The position numbers and the translations under genes were made by a program. Positions 18,042-27,319 of a DNA stretch of 64,000 nt are shown here, in pieces (positions within the stretch are counted from its first letter, which is position 1; every line of letters starts with the position of its first letter). The notes under the pieces are model-generated. The model was not told where the DNA came from and searched no databases. It saw nothing but the letters and a program-made list of their open reading frames with translations. The stretch comes from Nitrososphaerota archaeon (lineage in GTDB: Archaea; Thermoproteota; Nitrososphaeria; Conexivisphaerales; DTJL01): NCBI GenBank assembly GCA_021324115.1, contig JAJPJS010000018.1, positions 83,870-147,869 of the forward strand, read 5' to 3'.

Positions 18042-18994
18042 GTACAGACGTCCTCGTTTACTCCGAGGACCCTGAAATAGCTTCAGAAATACTCACCCCT
18101 GCACTCGAGTTCGCCCACTCCGGAGGCGGAAGGGTGGTGCTAATGAGCCTGGGTGGACACACAGACGGAGCTCCGAGTTTCGCGCCTGGAGCTGATGCTG
18201 TCCTGAAGGTTTCGCTACCCGGGGTTACAGGTGAGCCTACGCCGGAAGTGACGGCCAGGATCCTCGCCGACGTCTGCAGGCAGCGGGGGATCAGATTCGT
18301 GTTCACCGGGTCAACGAGAGATGGAAAGGAAGTTGCCGGGAGACTGGCCTTTTTGCTGGAAGCAGCCGTAGCCACCGATTGTATAAGTGTAAAGGCTGTA
18401 GACGGCAAAGTATCGATCGAAAGGATGGTCTTCGGAGGAAGGGCCGTGTCAAAAGGAGTTCTCAAGGCCACGTCCTGTGTGGTGGCGATCAAGCCCCGGT
18501 CTTACGCTCCACCACCGTCATCCGGACCATCCCCCACCGTGGAAGAAGTGGTGGTTCAGCCACTCACACAGAAGGTAAGGGTCGTCAGGGAAGGGGAGGT
18601 TGCTCGAGGTTCGGTGGACCTTACAAAGGCTGAGAAGATTGTCGCCGTGGGCAGGGGTTTGAAGAAGAAGGAGGACCTTGACCTGGTAAGGCAGCTGGCC
18701 GATGTCCTGGGAGCTTCGATAGGATGCTCAAGACCATTATCTTCAGACCTTGGCTGGCTTCCGGAGGATGCGCACATCGGTCTGACCGGCGTACAGGTGA
18801 AACCGAAGCTGTACCTCGCGGTAGGCATTTCGGGCCAGCTCCAGCACGTAGCCGGTATAAAGGAGTCGAAGTGCATCGTCGCAATAAACTCCGATAAGAG
18901 CGCCCCAATCTTTCAGAACTGCGACTACGGCGCGGTGGGCGACCTCTACCAGGTGGTACCTGAACTCATCAAACAGGTCAAATCGAGGAAGTGA
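18038..18994 (+). CDS. etfA: Electron transfer flavoprotein alpha subunit
   Basis: 318 residues. Domain I carries VLVYSEDPEIASEIL and the STRDGKEVAGRLAFLLEAAVATDC strand-helix. The FAD domain shows ADVLGASIGCSRPLSSDLGWLP and the signature VKPKLYLAVGISGQLQHVAGIKES...AIFQNCDYGAVGD. Sits directly behind etfB. The window offers a plausible onward electron route in the membrane Fe-S protein at 24152. Confidence 0.95.
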   Translation: MSTDVLVYSEDPEIASEILTPALEFAHSGGGRVVLMSLGGHTDGAPSFAPGADAVLKVSLPGVTGEPTPEVTARILADVCRQRGIRFVFTGSTRDGKEVAGRLAFLLEAAVATDCISVKAVDGKVSIERMVFGGRAVSKGVLKATSCVVAIKPRSYAPPPSSGPSPTVEEVVVQPLTQKVRVVREGEVARGSVDLTKAEKIVAVGRGLKKKEDLDLVRQLADVLGASIGCSRPLSSDLGWLPEDAHIGLTGVQVKPKLYLAVGISGQLQHVAGIKESKCIVAINSDKSAPIFQNCDYGAVGDLYQVVPELIKQVKSRK

Positions 18995-19063
18995 AACGAG
19001 TCCAGACCTTTTGCCTAAAACAATGAAAAACTATAAGGGCATCTCAAAGTATAACTCCAGTGT

Positions 19064-20749
19064 TTGACCACAACTTCTACGCTTGTTGCGGAGGGAAGAC
19101 CTTGGTTCAAGCACTGGCCCAAGGATGTACCGATGCATATGGATTACCCGGAGAAAACGCTCTCCGACCTTCTGAAGGAAAGGGCGGCTCAGAATCCTGA
19201 AGGTGTTCAGTTCATATTTTACGACAGGGAGATAACGTTTGGAGAAACCCAATCAGTGGTGACGAAGCTGGCCTCGTCCCTGCAGAAGGAGGGGATCAAA
19301 AAAGGCAGCAGGGTTGCTCTTATACTTCCAAACTGTCCTCAGTTCGCATTTGCCTATTATGCGGTTCAGGCGGTGGGCGGGGTAGTTGTTCCAGTCAATC
19401 CGCTTTACACGGAGCATGAACTGAAACATATCCTCGAAGATTCAGGGGCCGAACTCGCATTCGTCATGGATATGTTTTATTCTACCCTGAAAAAGGCGAT
19501 GCCAGTTGGTAACCTGAGGAAGGTTGTCTCCACGAACATTGCCGACTACATGCCTGGCGCGAAGGCTTTCTTGGGAAGATTGCTGAGAAAGGTTCCTTCT
19601 TCGAATGAACCGGACAGGGATGGCATAGTGAAATTCAAGGACTTCGTCAGGAATGGAACGGAGCCAGAACCGGTAACTGTAGATGTACACAACGACCCGG
19701 CGGTGCTCATGTACACAGGAGGCACGACAGGCACGCCAAAGGCTGCCATACTCACACCATTGAATCTGGTTTCCAACTGCATGATGAACCAGAAGTGGGG
19801 CTACCTAACCGAGCAGGACACCATGGTGGGTGTTCTCCCCTGGTTCCATGTTTATGGAATGAGTGTCGTGCTGAATTCGACACTCACCGCTGGTCTGAAG
19901 GTGATAGTGCTCCCAAGGTTTTTAACAAAGGACACGTTTGAAGCCGTGAAGAAACACAGGCCCACATCGTTCCCGGGAGTGTTTTCCATGTACATAGCAC
20001 TGATGGGTTCGCCACTCTTCCCAAGTTACAAGCAGTATTTCAGCGGAATAAAGAGGTGCATATCGGGAGCCGCACCACTTCCCGCCGAGGTGGCAAAGAA
20101 TTGGAACAGCAGCACAGGCGCTCTAGTGGTGGAGGGGTATGGCCTGAGCGAGGCTTCACCCGTGACCCATGCGAATCCAATGGATGACCAGGCGAAGGTG
20201 AAACCGGGTTCGATAGGGATACCGTTCCCAGATACCGACGCAAAGATAGTTGATTTGGAGACCGGTGAGAAACAGCTTGGTGTGAAGGAGGTGGGCGAGC
20301 TGGCCGTGTCCGGGCCGCAGGTGGCCAAGGGCTACTGGAACAATGAACAGGATACAAAGACCACATTCAGGAACGGATGGCTCTACACGGGTGACATAGC
20401 ATACATGGATGAAGATGGATACTTCTACATCGTCGACAGGAAGAAGGATATGATAAACGTCGGTGGACTCAAGGTTTACCCGAGAGAAGTGGAAGAAGTG
20501 GCGTACACACATGAAGCTGTGAAGATGGCCGCGGTGGTGGGAGTGCCGGACCAGTTTCACGGAGAGGAGCCGAAGATGTTCGTGGTGTTGAAGGATGGAT
20601 ACAAGGGAAAGGTTACACCTGACCAGATAAGGGAGTTCATGAAGGGCAAGCTGGCACCCTACAAGATACCAAGGATCATAGAATTCAGGGATGAACTCCC
20701 CACCACCCTTGTTGGTAAGGTGCTCCGCCGTAAACTGAAGGAGAGCTAG
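19064..20749 (+). CDS. fadD: Long-chain fatty acid--CoA ligase
   Basis: 561-residue AMP-forming acyl-CoA synthetase. P-loop YTGGTTGTPKAA near residue 216, VEGYGLSEASPVTH, YTGDIAYMDEDGYFYIVDRKKDMI and PTTLVGKVLRR with the catalytic lysine are all present. The start is TTG 19064, with TATA-like CTATAAG at 19031-19037 about 30 bases upstream; the next ATG would cut off the conserved RPWFKHWP N-terminus, so a leaderless TTG is preferred. Activates fatty acids for the surrounding beta-oxidation genes. Confidence 0.93.
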   Translation: MTTTSTLVAEGRPWFKHWPKDVPMHMDYPEKTLSDLLKERAAQNPEGVQFIFYDREITFGETQSVVTKLASSLQKEGIKKGSRVALILPNCPQFAFAYYAVQAVGGVVVPVNPLYTEHELKHILEDSGAELAFVMDMFYSTLKKAMPVGNLRKVVSTNIADYMPGAKAFLGRLLRKVPSSNEPDRDGIVKFKDFVRNGTEPEPVTVDVHNDPAVLMYTGGTTGTPKAAILTPLNLVSNCMMNQKWGYLTEQDTMVGVLPWFHVYGMSVVLNSTLTAGLKVIVLPRFLTKDTFEAVKKHRPTSFPGVFSMYIALMGSPLFPSYKQYFSGIKRCISGAAPLPAEVAKNWNSSTGALVVEGYGLSEASPVTHANPMDDQAKVKPGSIGIPFPDTDAKIVDLETGEKQLGVKEVGELAVSGPQVAKGYWNNEQDTKTTFRNGWLYTGDIAYMDEDGYFYIVDRKKDMINVGGLKVYPREVEEVAYTHEAVKMAAVVGVPDQFHGEEPKMFVVLKDGYKGKVTPDQIREFMKGKLAPYKIPRIIEFRDELPTTLVGKVLRRKLKES

Positions 20750-20758
20750 GCGGTACAT

Positions 20759-21940
20759 TTGCGCTCGGTTGCTGTAGTCGGCGCCGGCCAGTCAAAGTTT
20801 GGAAGGAGAAACGATGCCAGGCTGGATGAACTGGCATGGGAGTCAGTGAAGCAGGCCATGGATGATGCGGGAATCGTACAGAATGATATTGACTCGTTCG
20901 TTGTTTCGACCGTGGGTGGATGGAGTGCAGAATTACTGCCCGCCGTCTTTGTAGGCGAATACTGCGGACTGGAACCCAAGCCGACGATGAGGGTGGAGGC
21001 GGCGTGTGCTTCAGGAAGCGCAGCGATATACCAGGCATACTCAAGCATAGCGAGCGGACTCGCGGACGTGGTGGCGGTGGTGGGGGTCGAAAAGATGACA
21101 GAATCCCCAACGTCCGTTGCGGTCGAGCTCATAGGCAGGGCCGGAAACTACTTCTGGGAGTTCGAGAACTTCGGGATGACGTTTCCTGGTTATTATGCGC
21201 TTTATGCAACCGCCTACCTTTCAAAGTATGGTGCCACGGAGAAGGACCTGGCGGAGATCGCGATCAAAAATCATTATTATGGCAGCATGAATCCGAAGGC
21301 ACAGTTCCAGAAGAAGGTAAACCTGGATGAGGTGATGTCTTCGAAGTACGTGGCATGGCCACTCAAGCTGCTTGATTGCTCCCCAATCACGGACGGGTCA
21401 GCGGCGGTGATTCTTGCGAGTGAAAAGATGGCCAGAAAACTCACGAAGGACCCGATCTGGATAAGGGGAATCGGCGCAGCATCCGGCACGGCAAACATGA
21501 GTCTGAGGGAAGATTTTGTCGGGCTCAAGGCCGCAAGGCTTGCCGCCAAAAGCGCGTATCAGAGGGCAGGTTTCGATGGAGACCCCAAGAAGTTGGACCT
21601 GGCGGAGGTGCATGACTGCTTCACCATCGCGGAACTTCTCGCATACGAGGACCTGGGTTTTTCCAGAAAGGGCGGTGGGTTCAAGATGGCCAGAGAAGGC
21701 CAGACGTACAAGGGGGGAGTGCTCCCGGTGAACCTCAGCGGGGGGCTAAAGGCAAAGGGACATCCCATCGGCGCCACCGGGGTGAGCATGGTTGGAGAGG
21801 TTACCCGGCAGCTGAAATCCCAGATAAAAGGGGACAGGCAGGCAGACATAAGAAATGGCTGGGGGCTTGTTCACAATATCGGCGGTACGGGACATTATGC
21901 ATATGTTACCCTGCTGTCACAGGATAAGGGCGGCCAATGA
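20759..21940 (+). CDS. Thiolase (SCPx/archaeal type)
   Basis: 393 residues. The acyl-accepting cysteine lies in VEAACASGSAAI about residue 82, and GGLKAKGHPIGATGVSM carries the conserved histidine. The C-terminal motif is NIGGTGHYAYV, without the second cysteine of FadA-type thiolases, as in the SCPx and archaeal group. Start codon is TTG, ten bases after fadD. It overlaps the DUF35 gene by four bases (ATGA). It could cleave 3-ketoacyl-CoA here or make acetoacetyl-CoA for mevalonate; context favours degradation. Confidence 0.92.
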   Translation: MRSVAVVGAGQSKFGRRNDARLDELAWESVKQAMDDAGIVQNDIDSFVVSTVGGWSAELLPAVFVGEYCGLEPKPTMRVEAACASGSAAIYQAYSSIASGLADVVAVVGVEKMTESPTSVAVELIGRAGNYFWEFENFGMTFPGYYALYATAYLSKYGATEKDLAEIAIKNHYYGSMNPKAQFQKKVNLDEVMSSKYVAWPLKLLDCSPITDGSAAVILASEKMARKLTKDPIWIRGIGAASGTANMSLREDFVGLKAARLAAKSAYQRAGFDGDPKKLDLAEVHDCFTIAELLAYEDLGFSRKGGGFKMAREGQTYKGGVLPVNLSGGLKAKGHPIGATGVSMVGEVTRQLKSQIKGDRQADIRNGWGLVHNIGGTGHYAYVTLLSQDKGGQ

Positions 21941-22455
21941 CATCAAAGTTGGTTTCCCCGAAGCAAAGGCAGAGGAAGAAACCTCTCACAGACTCACAGA
22001 TTGTGGTCGATGAGAAAACACAGCTTCCACAGCTGGTTTCCAGAAGAGTGCTTGAGCAGAGGTACGTGATACCCGTAGTCAGGATAATGCCTTTCTACAG
22101 GAATCTGATGAAAGGCAGGCTCGTTGGAACCAGGTGCAAGGTGTGCGGCGCAACCTACTTCCCGCCAAGGGGGGATTGCTGCAAATGTGGAAGTTCCGAC
22201 ATGTCGGTTAAGAAGCTCTCCGAAAAGGGGGAGCTTGTTTCGTTTACAAAGATATTTGTCAAACCCTCCAGCTTCTCCCAATTCCCAGACTACATGGTGG
22301 GTGTGGCCAGAATGGAAGGTGACCTCAAGGTGCTGTCCTGGCTGAGAGGCGTGCAGCCAGACAGGGTGAAGGTTGGTATGAAGGTAGCGGTAAAGATTCA
22401 GAAACGGGTGGAGGACGGGGCGCTTGAGTATTATTTAGAACCTGCTCCATCATGA
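21937..22455 (+). CDS. DUF35 zinc-ribbon/OB-fold partner of thiolase
   Basis: 172 residues. A rubredoxin-like zinc ribbon CKVCGATYFPPRGDCCKCGSSD (four Cys) is followed by an OB fold starting GELVSFTKIFVKPSSF. In methanogens a DUF35 protein bridges acetoacetyl-CoA thiolase and HMG-CoA synthase (established knowledge); the ATGA overlap with thiolase here supports a physical pair, though no HMG-CoA synthase is adjacent. The first 50 basic residues are an extra extension. Confidence 0.9.
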   Translation: MTSKLVSPKQRQRKKPLTDSQIVVDEKTQLPQLVSRRVLEQRYVIPVVRIMPFYRNLMKGRLVGTRCKVCGATYFPPRGDCCKCGSSDMSVKKLSEKGELVSFTKIFVKPSSFSQFPDYMVGVARMEGDLKVLSWLRGVQPDRVKVGMKVAVKIQKRVEDGALEYYLEPAPS

Positions 22456-22459
22456 CTCG

Positions 22460-23647
22460 TTAATCGTAGAATCCTTTTCCCCTTGATGCGCCCACATCTC
22501 CTTCCTTTACCATCTTCGACAGCAGCGGTTCAGGTGTGAACCAGGGCTGGCCCATCTTTTTCTTCAGCTGTTCCAAATTCGATAAAACCGTATCCAGCCC
22601 CCACTCATCCGCCATGCGAAGAAGTCCCTTGGGGAACCCGAGACCGAGTTTGACGGAGAGGTCGATATCATCCCTGGTGGCCACGCCGTTTGACATGATC
22701 CATACCGCTTCATTCACCGCAGGGGAGAGAAGAAGCGAAGCCGATACCTTATTCGAAAGCTCCCTTGGGATCTCCGCCCTCGGCCGTTCCTTTGTATAGG
22801 TGTAGAAGCCGGCGCCGGTCTTCATGCCAAGCCTTCCAGATTCTACCCTCTCTTTGAGCATCTTCTGAGCGGTCACCTGAAAGCCCCTTTCCGCGAGGGC
22901 ATTCTCCACGAAGTACACCACGTCCAGCCCCACATAGTCCGCGAGTTCGAATGCGCCCATCGGCAGGCCTGCATTATACTTCAGGGAGGAGTCCACCTCT
23001 TCGACTGTGGCCAGGCCATTCTCCACTGCAAGCCTTGTGGTCACCATCATTCTGACGAGGATCCTGTTGACAATGAAGCCTGGAACGTCCTTATTCACCA
23101 GGACAGATTTCTTTCCGAGCCTGTCCGCGAATTTAATCGCAAAATCAACCACTTCCTGCGAGGTGTCGTGCCCCCTTATGATTTCGATCAGCTGCATCAC
23201 GGGGGGCGGGTTGAAGAAATGAAGACCCACGACCCTTGAGGGGTCTGATACGGAGGATGCAATTTCACTTATCGGAAGACTGCTTGTGTTGGTCGCAAGA
23301 ATGGTGCCGCGTGGAACAAGGCTGTCCAGCTTTCTGAAGGTTTCTTTCTTGATATCGAGCTTTTCGGGTACCGCCTCGACGACGAGTTCGGTATCCTTTA
23401 CAGCCTTCGCGAAATCAAGCTCGAAGCTTATTCGGGACAGAATGGAAGCGGGGTCTTCCCCGAGCTGCGATTTGGCAGCCATCCTCGAAAGACTCCATGA
23501 TATCTTTTCCTTCGCATTATCAAGAAATCTCTGCTCTATGTCGGTGAGGGCAACACGGGCACCGGATATCGCTATCACTTCTGCGATTCCATGCCCCATC
23601 GTACCCGCGCCAACCACGCTCACCTTGGTCGGGGTATCAGGCATCAC
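22460..23647 (-). CDS. 3-hydroxyacyl-CoA dehydrogenase
   Basis: 395 residues. N-terminal NAD Rossmann motif VSVVGAGTMGHGIAEVIA, then TELVVEAVPEKLDIKKETF, the catalytic region ATNTSSLPISEIA and GLHFFNPPPVMQLIEI, followed by duplicated C-terminal domains with GFYTYTKE and GKGFYD. No enoyl-CoA hydratase domain is fused and none is in the window. Convergent with the DUF35 gene, five bases apart, and coupled to the upstream SCP2 gene by an ATGA overlap. Confidence 0.94.
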   Translation of the reverse strand: MMPDTPTKVSVVGAGTMGHGIAEVIAISGARVALTDIEQRFLDNAKEKISWSLSRMAAKSQLGEDPASILSRISFELDFAKAVKDTELVVEAVPEKLDIKKETFRKLDSLVPRGTILATNTSSLPISEIASSVSDPSRVVGLHFFNPPPVMQLIEIIRGHDTSQEVVDFAIKFADRLGKKSVLVNKDVPGFIVNRILVRMMVTTRLAVENGLATVEEVDSSLKYNAGLPMGAFELADYVGLDVVYFVENALAERGFQVTAQKMLKERVESGRLGMKTGAGFYTYTKERPRAEIPRELSNKVSASLLLSPAVNEAVWIMSNGVATRDDIDLSVKLGLGFPKGLLRMADEWGLDTVLSNLEQLKKKMGQPWFTPEPLLSKMVKEGDVGASRGKGFYD

Positions 23648-23997
23648 TGGGCACCCTTAAGCAGATTGTTGAGCGCCATCGTCCTGAACACATCTCCCTG
23701 AACTTTGATTCTGCCAGAAAGAAATGCCTGGACTCCATCAAGCTGACCGTTCATGAGTTGCTCCAAGTCGGCCGGGGACATCGTCATGGTGGAAACGGGG
23801 TTCGGGTGGTCCCCGGACTCCACCACGATGGCCTGACTGCTGAGCTTTATGACTGCAGAAAAGCCAGCGGTAGTTTTCAGCACGAAAACCTGCTCATTCG
23901 ATGGCAGTTTGTCCTTGATCTTCGGGAAGTTTCTATCTGCCAACTCCTTGATTCTGCCCAGTAGGTCGTCTGGTCCAGAGGAGGACATGGGTATCAC
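23644..23997 (-). CDS. SCP2 sterol-carrier-like protein
   Basis: 117 residues with the SCP2 fold pattern: FVLKTTAGFSAVIKLSSQ, VSTMTMSPADLEQLMNGQLDGVQAFLSGRIKVQGDV. SCP2 domains bind acyl-CoAs and lipids and are often linked to beta-oxidation enzymes. GTG at 23997 or ATG three codons in (23988) are both possible; a TATA-like CAATAAATC near 24014-24022 favours a start close to 23990. First gene of a two-gene operon with the dehydrogenase. Confidence 0.85.
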   Translation of the reverse strand: MIPMSSSGPDDLLGRIKELADRNFPKIKDKLPSNEQVFVLKTTAGFSAVIKLSSQAIVVESGDHPNPVSTMTMSPADLEQLMNGQLDGVQAFLSGRIKVQGDVFRTMALNNLLKGAQ

Positions 23998-24151
23998 TAT
24001 TTCACCGGCCGGATTTATTGTTTGTGCAAGAAAGGAACGTTCAGATGATTATTCGACGACGTTCGATACCTCACTGGATTCAAAAGCAATAAGAGTGCGA
24101 GCTTCCAACCCGTTCATGTGATGCCTCCTCACAACCGGAATTCCGGGCCAG

Positions 24152-26050
24152 TTGTGCCAAGGACTTCTTCCTGGGTCGGGGTTGAGTAACTTGTATCAGC
24201 CCTTTGGTTCGCTGGAATATGTTCTTCTTTATGTCACGGCCGTTGCAACTGTTATCGCCCTTCTGGCCTCTCTCTTTTTGCAGGTCAGAAAGAAGAATGT
24301 CAAGCTGAAGTTCGATTCTCTGCTTCAGCTGGGAAGGGAGGAGGTTGCCCGTCTGTTCAGGAAGGATGCCGTGTTCATAATGCATGGATCAATAATAGCC
24401 GGAATCATCGTGACGATTGGATTAACGCTCTTTGACCCGTTTGAAGCATCGCTGTACATCATAAGATACATTCTCCTGGCTCTGACTGTCCCGGTTTTCG
24501 CAGGTCTTCTGGCTGCTTTGGTTTGGCGTGTCTTCAGGCTCACAGCCAGTACCAGAGTCCACAAAATGCTTGGTTCTGGCGGACGGTTTCGGCGCAGTTC
24601 AATCGTGCTGCAGTCCATACTTATAGTGATAATCGCACTTACAATGCTTCAGGCATTTCTGGAGTGGTTTCCCGGTTTCAGGCTCGAGACCACATCGCTC
24701 GATGCGTTCAAGAATGTGCTGATCGCTGTTTTCTACGCTGGGCCGGCCGTAAACTTGCTGAAGAACTTTCAGAGACCAAGGTCTGATATCACCACACCCT
24801 TTCTCCTGAAGGATGTGCTGGAGGGAAGAATGGACCCCTCCCAGGTCAGAATGGGTGTGACCTCAATCTCACAATTCCAGGATTATGAAACGACGTCCAT
24901 AGATTCATGCGTCGAAATCGGAGCATGCGAGGCTGCATGCCCCGCTACTGCGGTTGACAGACCCCTGTCCCCCAGGGTTCTGGTACGGAAGCTCAAACTG
25001 CTGAAGAGCGACCATGAGAATGAATCACAGGTTTTCGATACGATAAATGAACAGGAGTTGTGGTCCTGCACCACCTGTGGGGCGTGCGTCGAAAGCTGTC
25101 CTGTCGGTGTGAGGCATGTCGATATGATAATCGACATGCGCAGAAGCCTCGTGGCCGAAAACAGGCTGGACAAGAAGAAGTCAGACCTTCTTGCGAGTCT
25201 TAACCAGGTAAGGAATTCGCTCGGAATTCCAAACGCGGGCAGGAACAGCTGGCTCAGCGAAATGGGTTTGAAAACCGTGGATGAAAACAGGAGTTTCGAA
25301 TACCTTGTCTGGGTCGGGTGCATGAGCAGCTTCGATGAAGGCTCGAAGGGCTCCATAAAGGCTCTCCTGGTTCTGCTCGGGCAGGCTGGAATTCTTGATA
25401 GATTCGCGATGCTTGGAGAGCAGGAAACCTGCTGCGGCGACCCGGCGCGAAGGCTGGGCGAAGAAAGCCTTTTCCAGGAAATGGCCCTCGGCAATATAGA
25501 ACTCTTCAAGAAGTATGGCGTGAAGAAGATTGTTCTCACCTGTCCACACGGATGCAACACCTTTTCGAAGGAGTATCCGAATCTCGACCCTTGGATGAAG
25601 GAAGTCAAGGTGTATCATCAGGTACAGCTGCTGGAGGAGCTCGCTGCTGGTGGCAAGCTGGCTCTGGAGGATTCGGGCGAGAAGCTGACGATTCACGACC
25701 CCTGCTACCTGTCCCGCTACGGTGGTGTCGTGGACACACAGAGAAAGCTGCTCGGTAGAATTTCAGATGTGGTGGAGTCTCATCCGCATGGCGAAAAGAC
25801 GTTCTGCTGCGGAGCCGGTGGAGCGAACTACTGGTATGAGGTACCTGAACGCAAGAGAATAAGTCATGTTAGAATGGAGCAGCTGAACGATTCCGGCGCA
25901 GAGACGGTTGTAACGATGTGTCCCTTCTGTAATGCGATGCTAAAGGATGCTTCGAGGTCGAAGAATCTCGACGAGAACAGGATCAAGGATGTTTCCGAAG
26001 TTATGATTGAATCCACAAAGACTTCTCATGAAACGAAAGATGTTAATTAG
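24152..26050 (+). CDS. Membrane Fe-S oxidoreductase with HdrD-type CCG domains
   Basis: 632 residues. The N-terminal ~220 residues hold five or so hydrophobic helices (LLYVTAVATVIALLASLFL, IIAGIIVTIGLTLF, YILLALTVPVFAGLLAALVW, VLQSILIVIIALTML). Two 4Fe-4S motifs follow, CVEIGACEAACP near 252 and CTTCGACVESCPVGV near 305, then two CCG cluster motifs (ETCCGDPARR, FCCGAGGANYW). The layout matches heterodisulfide-reductase-like proteins that replace ETF:quinone oxidoreductase next to ETF genes. It would take electrons from EtfAB into the membrane quinone pool. Start is uncertain: TTG 24152 or TTG 24182. Confidence 0.85.
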   Translation: MCQGLLPGSGLSNLYQPFGSLEYVLLYVTAVATVIALLASLFLQVRKKNVKLKFDSLLQLGREEVARLFRKDAVFIMHGSIIAGIIVTIGLTLFDPFEASLYIIRYILLALTVPVFAGLLAALVWRVFRLTASTRVHKMLGSGGRFRRSSIVLQSILIVIIALTMLQAFLEWFPGFRLETTSLDAFKNVLIAVFYAGPAVNLLKNFQRPRSDITTPFLLKDVLEGRMDPSQVRMGVTSISQFQDYETTSIDSCVEIGACEAACPATAVDRPLSPRVLVRKLKLLKSDHENESQVFDTINEQELWSCTTCGACVESCPVGVRHVDMIIDMRRSLVAENRLDKKKSDLLASLNQVRNSLGIPNAGRNSWLSEMGLKTVDENRSFEYLVWVGCMSSFDEGSKGSIKALLVLLGQAGILDRFAMLGEQETCCGDPARRLGEESLFQEMALGNIELFKKYGVKKIVLTCPHGCNTFSKEYPNLDPWMKEVKVYHQVQLLEELAAGGKLALEDSGEKLTIHDPCYLSRYGGVVDTQRKLLGRISDVVESHPHGEKTFCCGAGGANYWYEVPERKRISHVRMEQLNDSGAETVVTMCPFCNAMLKDASRSKNLDENRIKDVSEVMIESTKTSHETKDVN

Positions 26051-26070
26051 AGTTGGGGGATACCGCTGAC

Positions 26071-26493
26071 ATGGTCGGTGTATCCTCAAAGAGGCTTGAA
26101 CGACTGGCCGCTGATGCATCGAAGCTAGCTTATTCACCATATTCAAAGGTGAAGGTTGGTGCCGCTCTTTTGACATCCGATGGCAGGGTGTTCACGGGAT
26201 GTAATATCGAAAATTCATCGTACGGCCTGACGATCTGTGCCGAGAGGGTGGCAGCTGTGAAGGCGGTTTCTGAGGGCTCGAGAAAGTTCAAAAAAATTGT
26301 TTTGACCTCGAACCTACCCGGCTTTACCTATCCCTGTGGGGCGTGCAGGCAGTTCCTTTCTGAGTTTTCTGACGGATTAAAGGTGGAGATCATTTCCCGT
26401 GATAGGAAGAGGCGAGAATTCGCGCTGGAGAAGCTGTTTCCCAATGCGTTTCTCCTGAGACAGAAAGAAAGAGCCGGTTCTGAAACAGACTGA
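26071..26493 (+). CDS. cdd: Cytidine deaminase
   Basis: About 140 residues. Zinc and catalytic motifs are TICAERVAAVKA (Cys and catalytic Glu) and YPCGACRQFLSEF (two Cys); the substrate motif is GCNIENSSYGLT. Deaminates cytidine and deoxycytidine for pyrimidine salvage. ATG 26071 is preferred over a TTG six codons upstream because of the purine-rich GGGGGAT before it. It follows the Fe-S gene by about 20 bases and may be co-transcribed. Confidence 0.93.
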   Translation: MVGVSSKRLERLAADASKLAYSPYSKVKVGAALLTSDGRVFTGCNIENSSYGLTICAERVAAVKAVSEGSRKFKKIVLTSNLPGFTYPCGACRQFLSEFSDGLKVEIISRDRKRREFALEKLFPNAFLLRQKERAGSETD

Positions 26494-26509
26494 ATCCGGG
26501 CGTCGCTCG

Positions 26510-27310
26510 ATGAACAACATAGACCCGATACTTTTCCTCCAACCATTAGCCTCGCTTCTGATAGGAGTGATACCACTCGTCTACATGAAGTTGAAGAACA
26601 AGACGTCGTTGTGGGCCTCATTGCTGATAGCGTCCGCTGCAGCCTATTTCTCCGCAATAGCAGCGAAGGTTGTGCTGCAGTATCTAACAGTAAGACCGCT
26701 GACGGCAATTATCGGACAGGGTGTCCCACTGGCTATCTATTTTGGAGTGCAGACATCCATCTTTGAGGTCGGATTCGCTTATCTGGTGATACGGTATGCT
26801 TCAAGAAAAGCCAAGCTTGATCCCCGGGACGGCGAGTTCTACGGACTCGGTCTTGCATTCTGGGAAAATGGGGTTTATCTGGGTGCCCTTTCGCTGATCA
26901 ACCTGCTTTCAATCTACCTCATTCTGCAATCAAATTCAGCGCTGGCCGAGCAGACATACAAGATTCTGGTATCCACCAACCCTGCACTTTTCGAATTACC
27001 CGGCAAGCTTTTGGTTCCCGTAGCTGTATCTGCAGTCGAGAGGATTTCTTCCCTTCTTGCGCACTTCTCATGGGGTACCCTGGCGACGCTGGCGGTTCTG
27101 ACAAAGCGCATCAGGTACCTTCTCTATGCGCTTCCGATGGGACTCGTTGACACATTTGCCGCCCTCTATCAGTTTCACATCGTCAGGCTGCTTCCCACCG
27201 AGGTTGTGGTGTTTGTGTGGAGCCTTGCGTGCTTCATCATAACCCTCATGGCACTCCGAAGTTCATACGTAACCCCTCTGAAGAATCGAGCGGCCGCTGC
27301 TCCCGCATGA
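26510..27310 (+). CDS. YhfC-like intramembrane protein
   Basis: 266 residues with seven or eight hydrophobic helices. GVQTSIFEVGFAYLVIRYASRK, EFYGLGLAFWENGVYLG and AVERISSLLAHFSWGTLA resemble the three conserved E-containing and ER-x-x-x-x-x-HF motifs of the YhfC family, related to CPBP-type intramembrane metalloproteases. The aligned acidic residue in the first motif is present; activity is not assured. Seventeen bases after cdd. Confidence 0.55.
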   Translation: MNNIDPILFLQPLASLLIGVIPLVYMKLKNKTSLWASLLIASAAAYFSAIAAKVVLQYLTVRPLTAIIGQGVPLAIYFGVQTSIFEVGFAYLVIRYASRKAKLDPRDGEFYGLGLAFWENGVYLGALSLINLLSIYLILQSNSALAEQTYKILVSTNPALFELPGKLLVPVAVSAVERISSLLAHFSWGTLATLAVLTKRIRYLLYALPMGLVDTFAALYQFHIVRLLPTEVVVFVWSLACFIITLMALRSSYVTPLKNRAAAAPA

Positions 27311-27319
27311 TGTCAGGAT

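Noticed and set aside
24883..25608. Minus-strand frame of 241 codons inside the Fe-S gene
   Set aside because: Antisense shadow; the plus strand carries conserved cysteine clusters.
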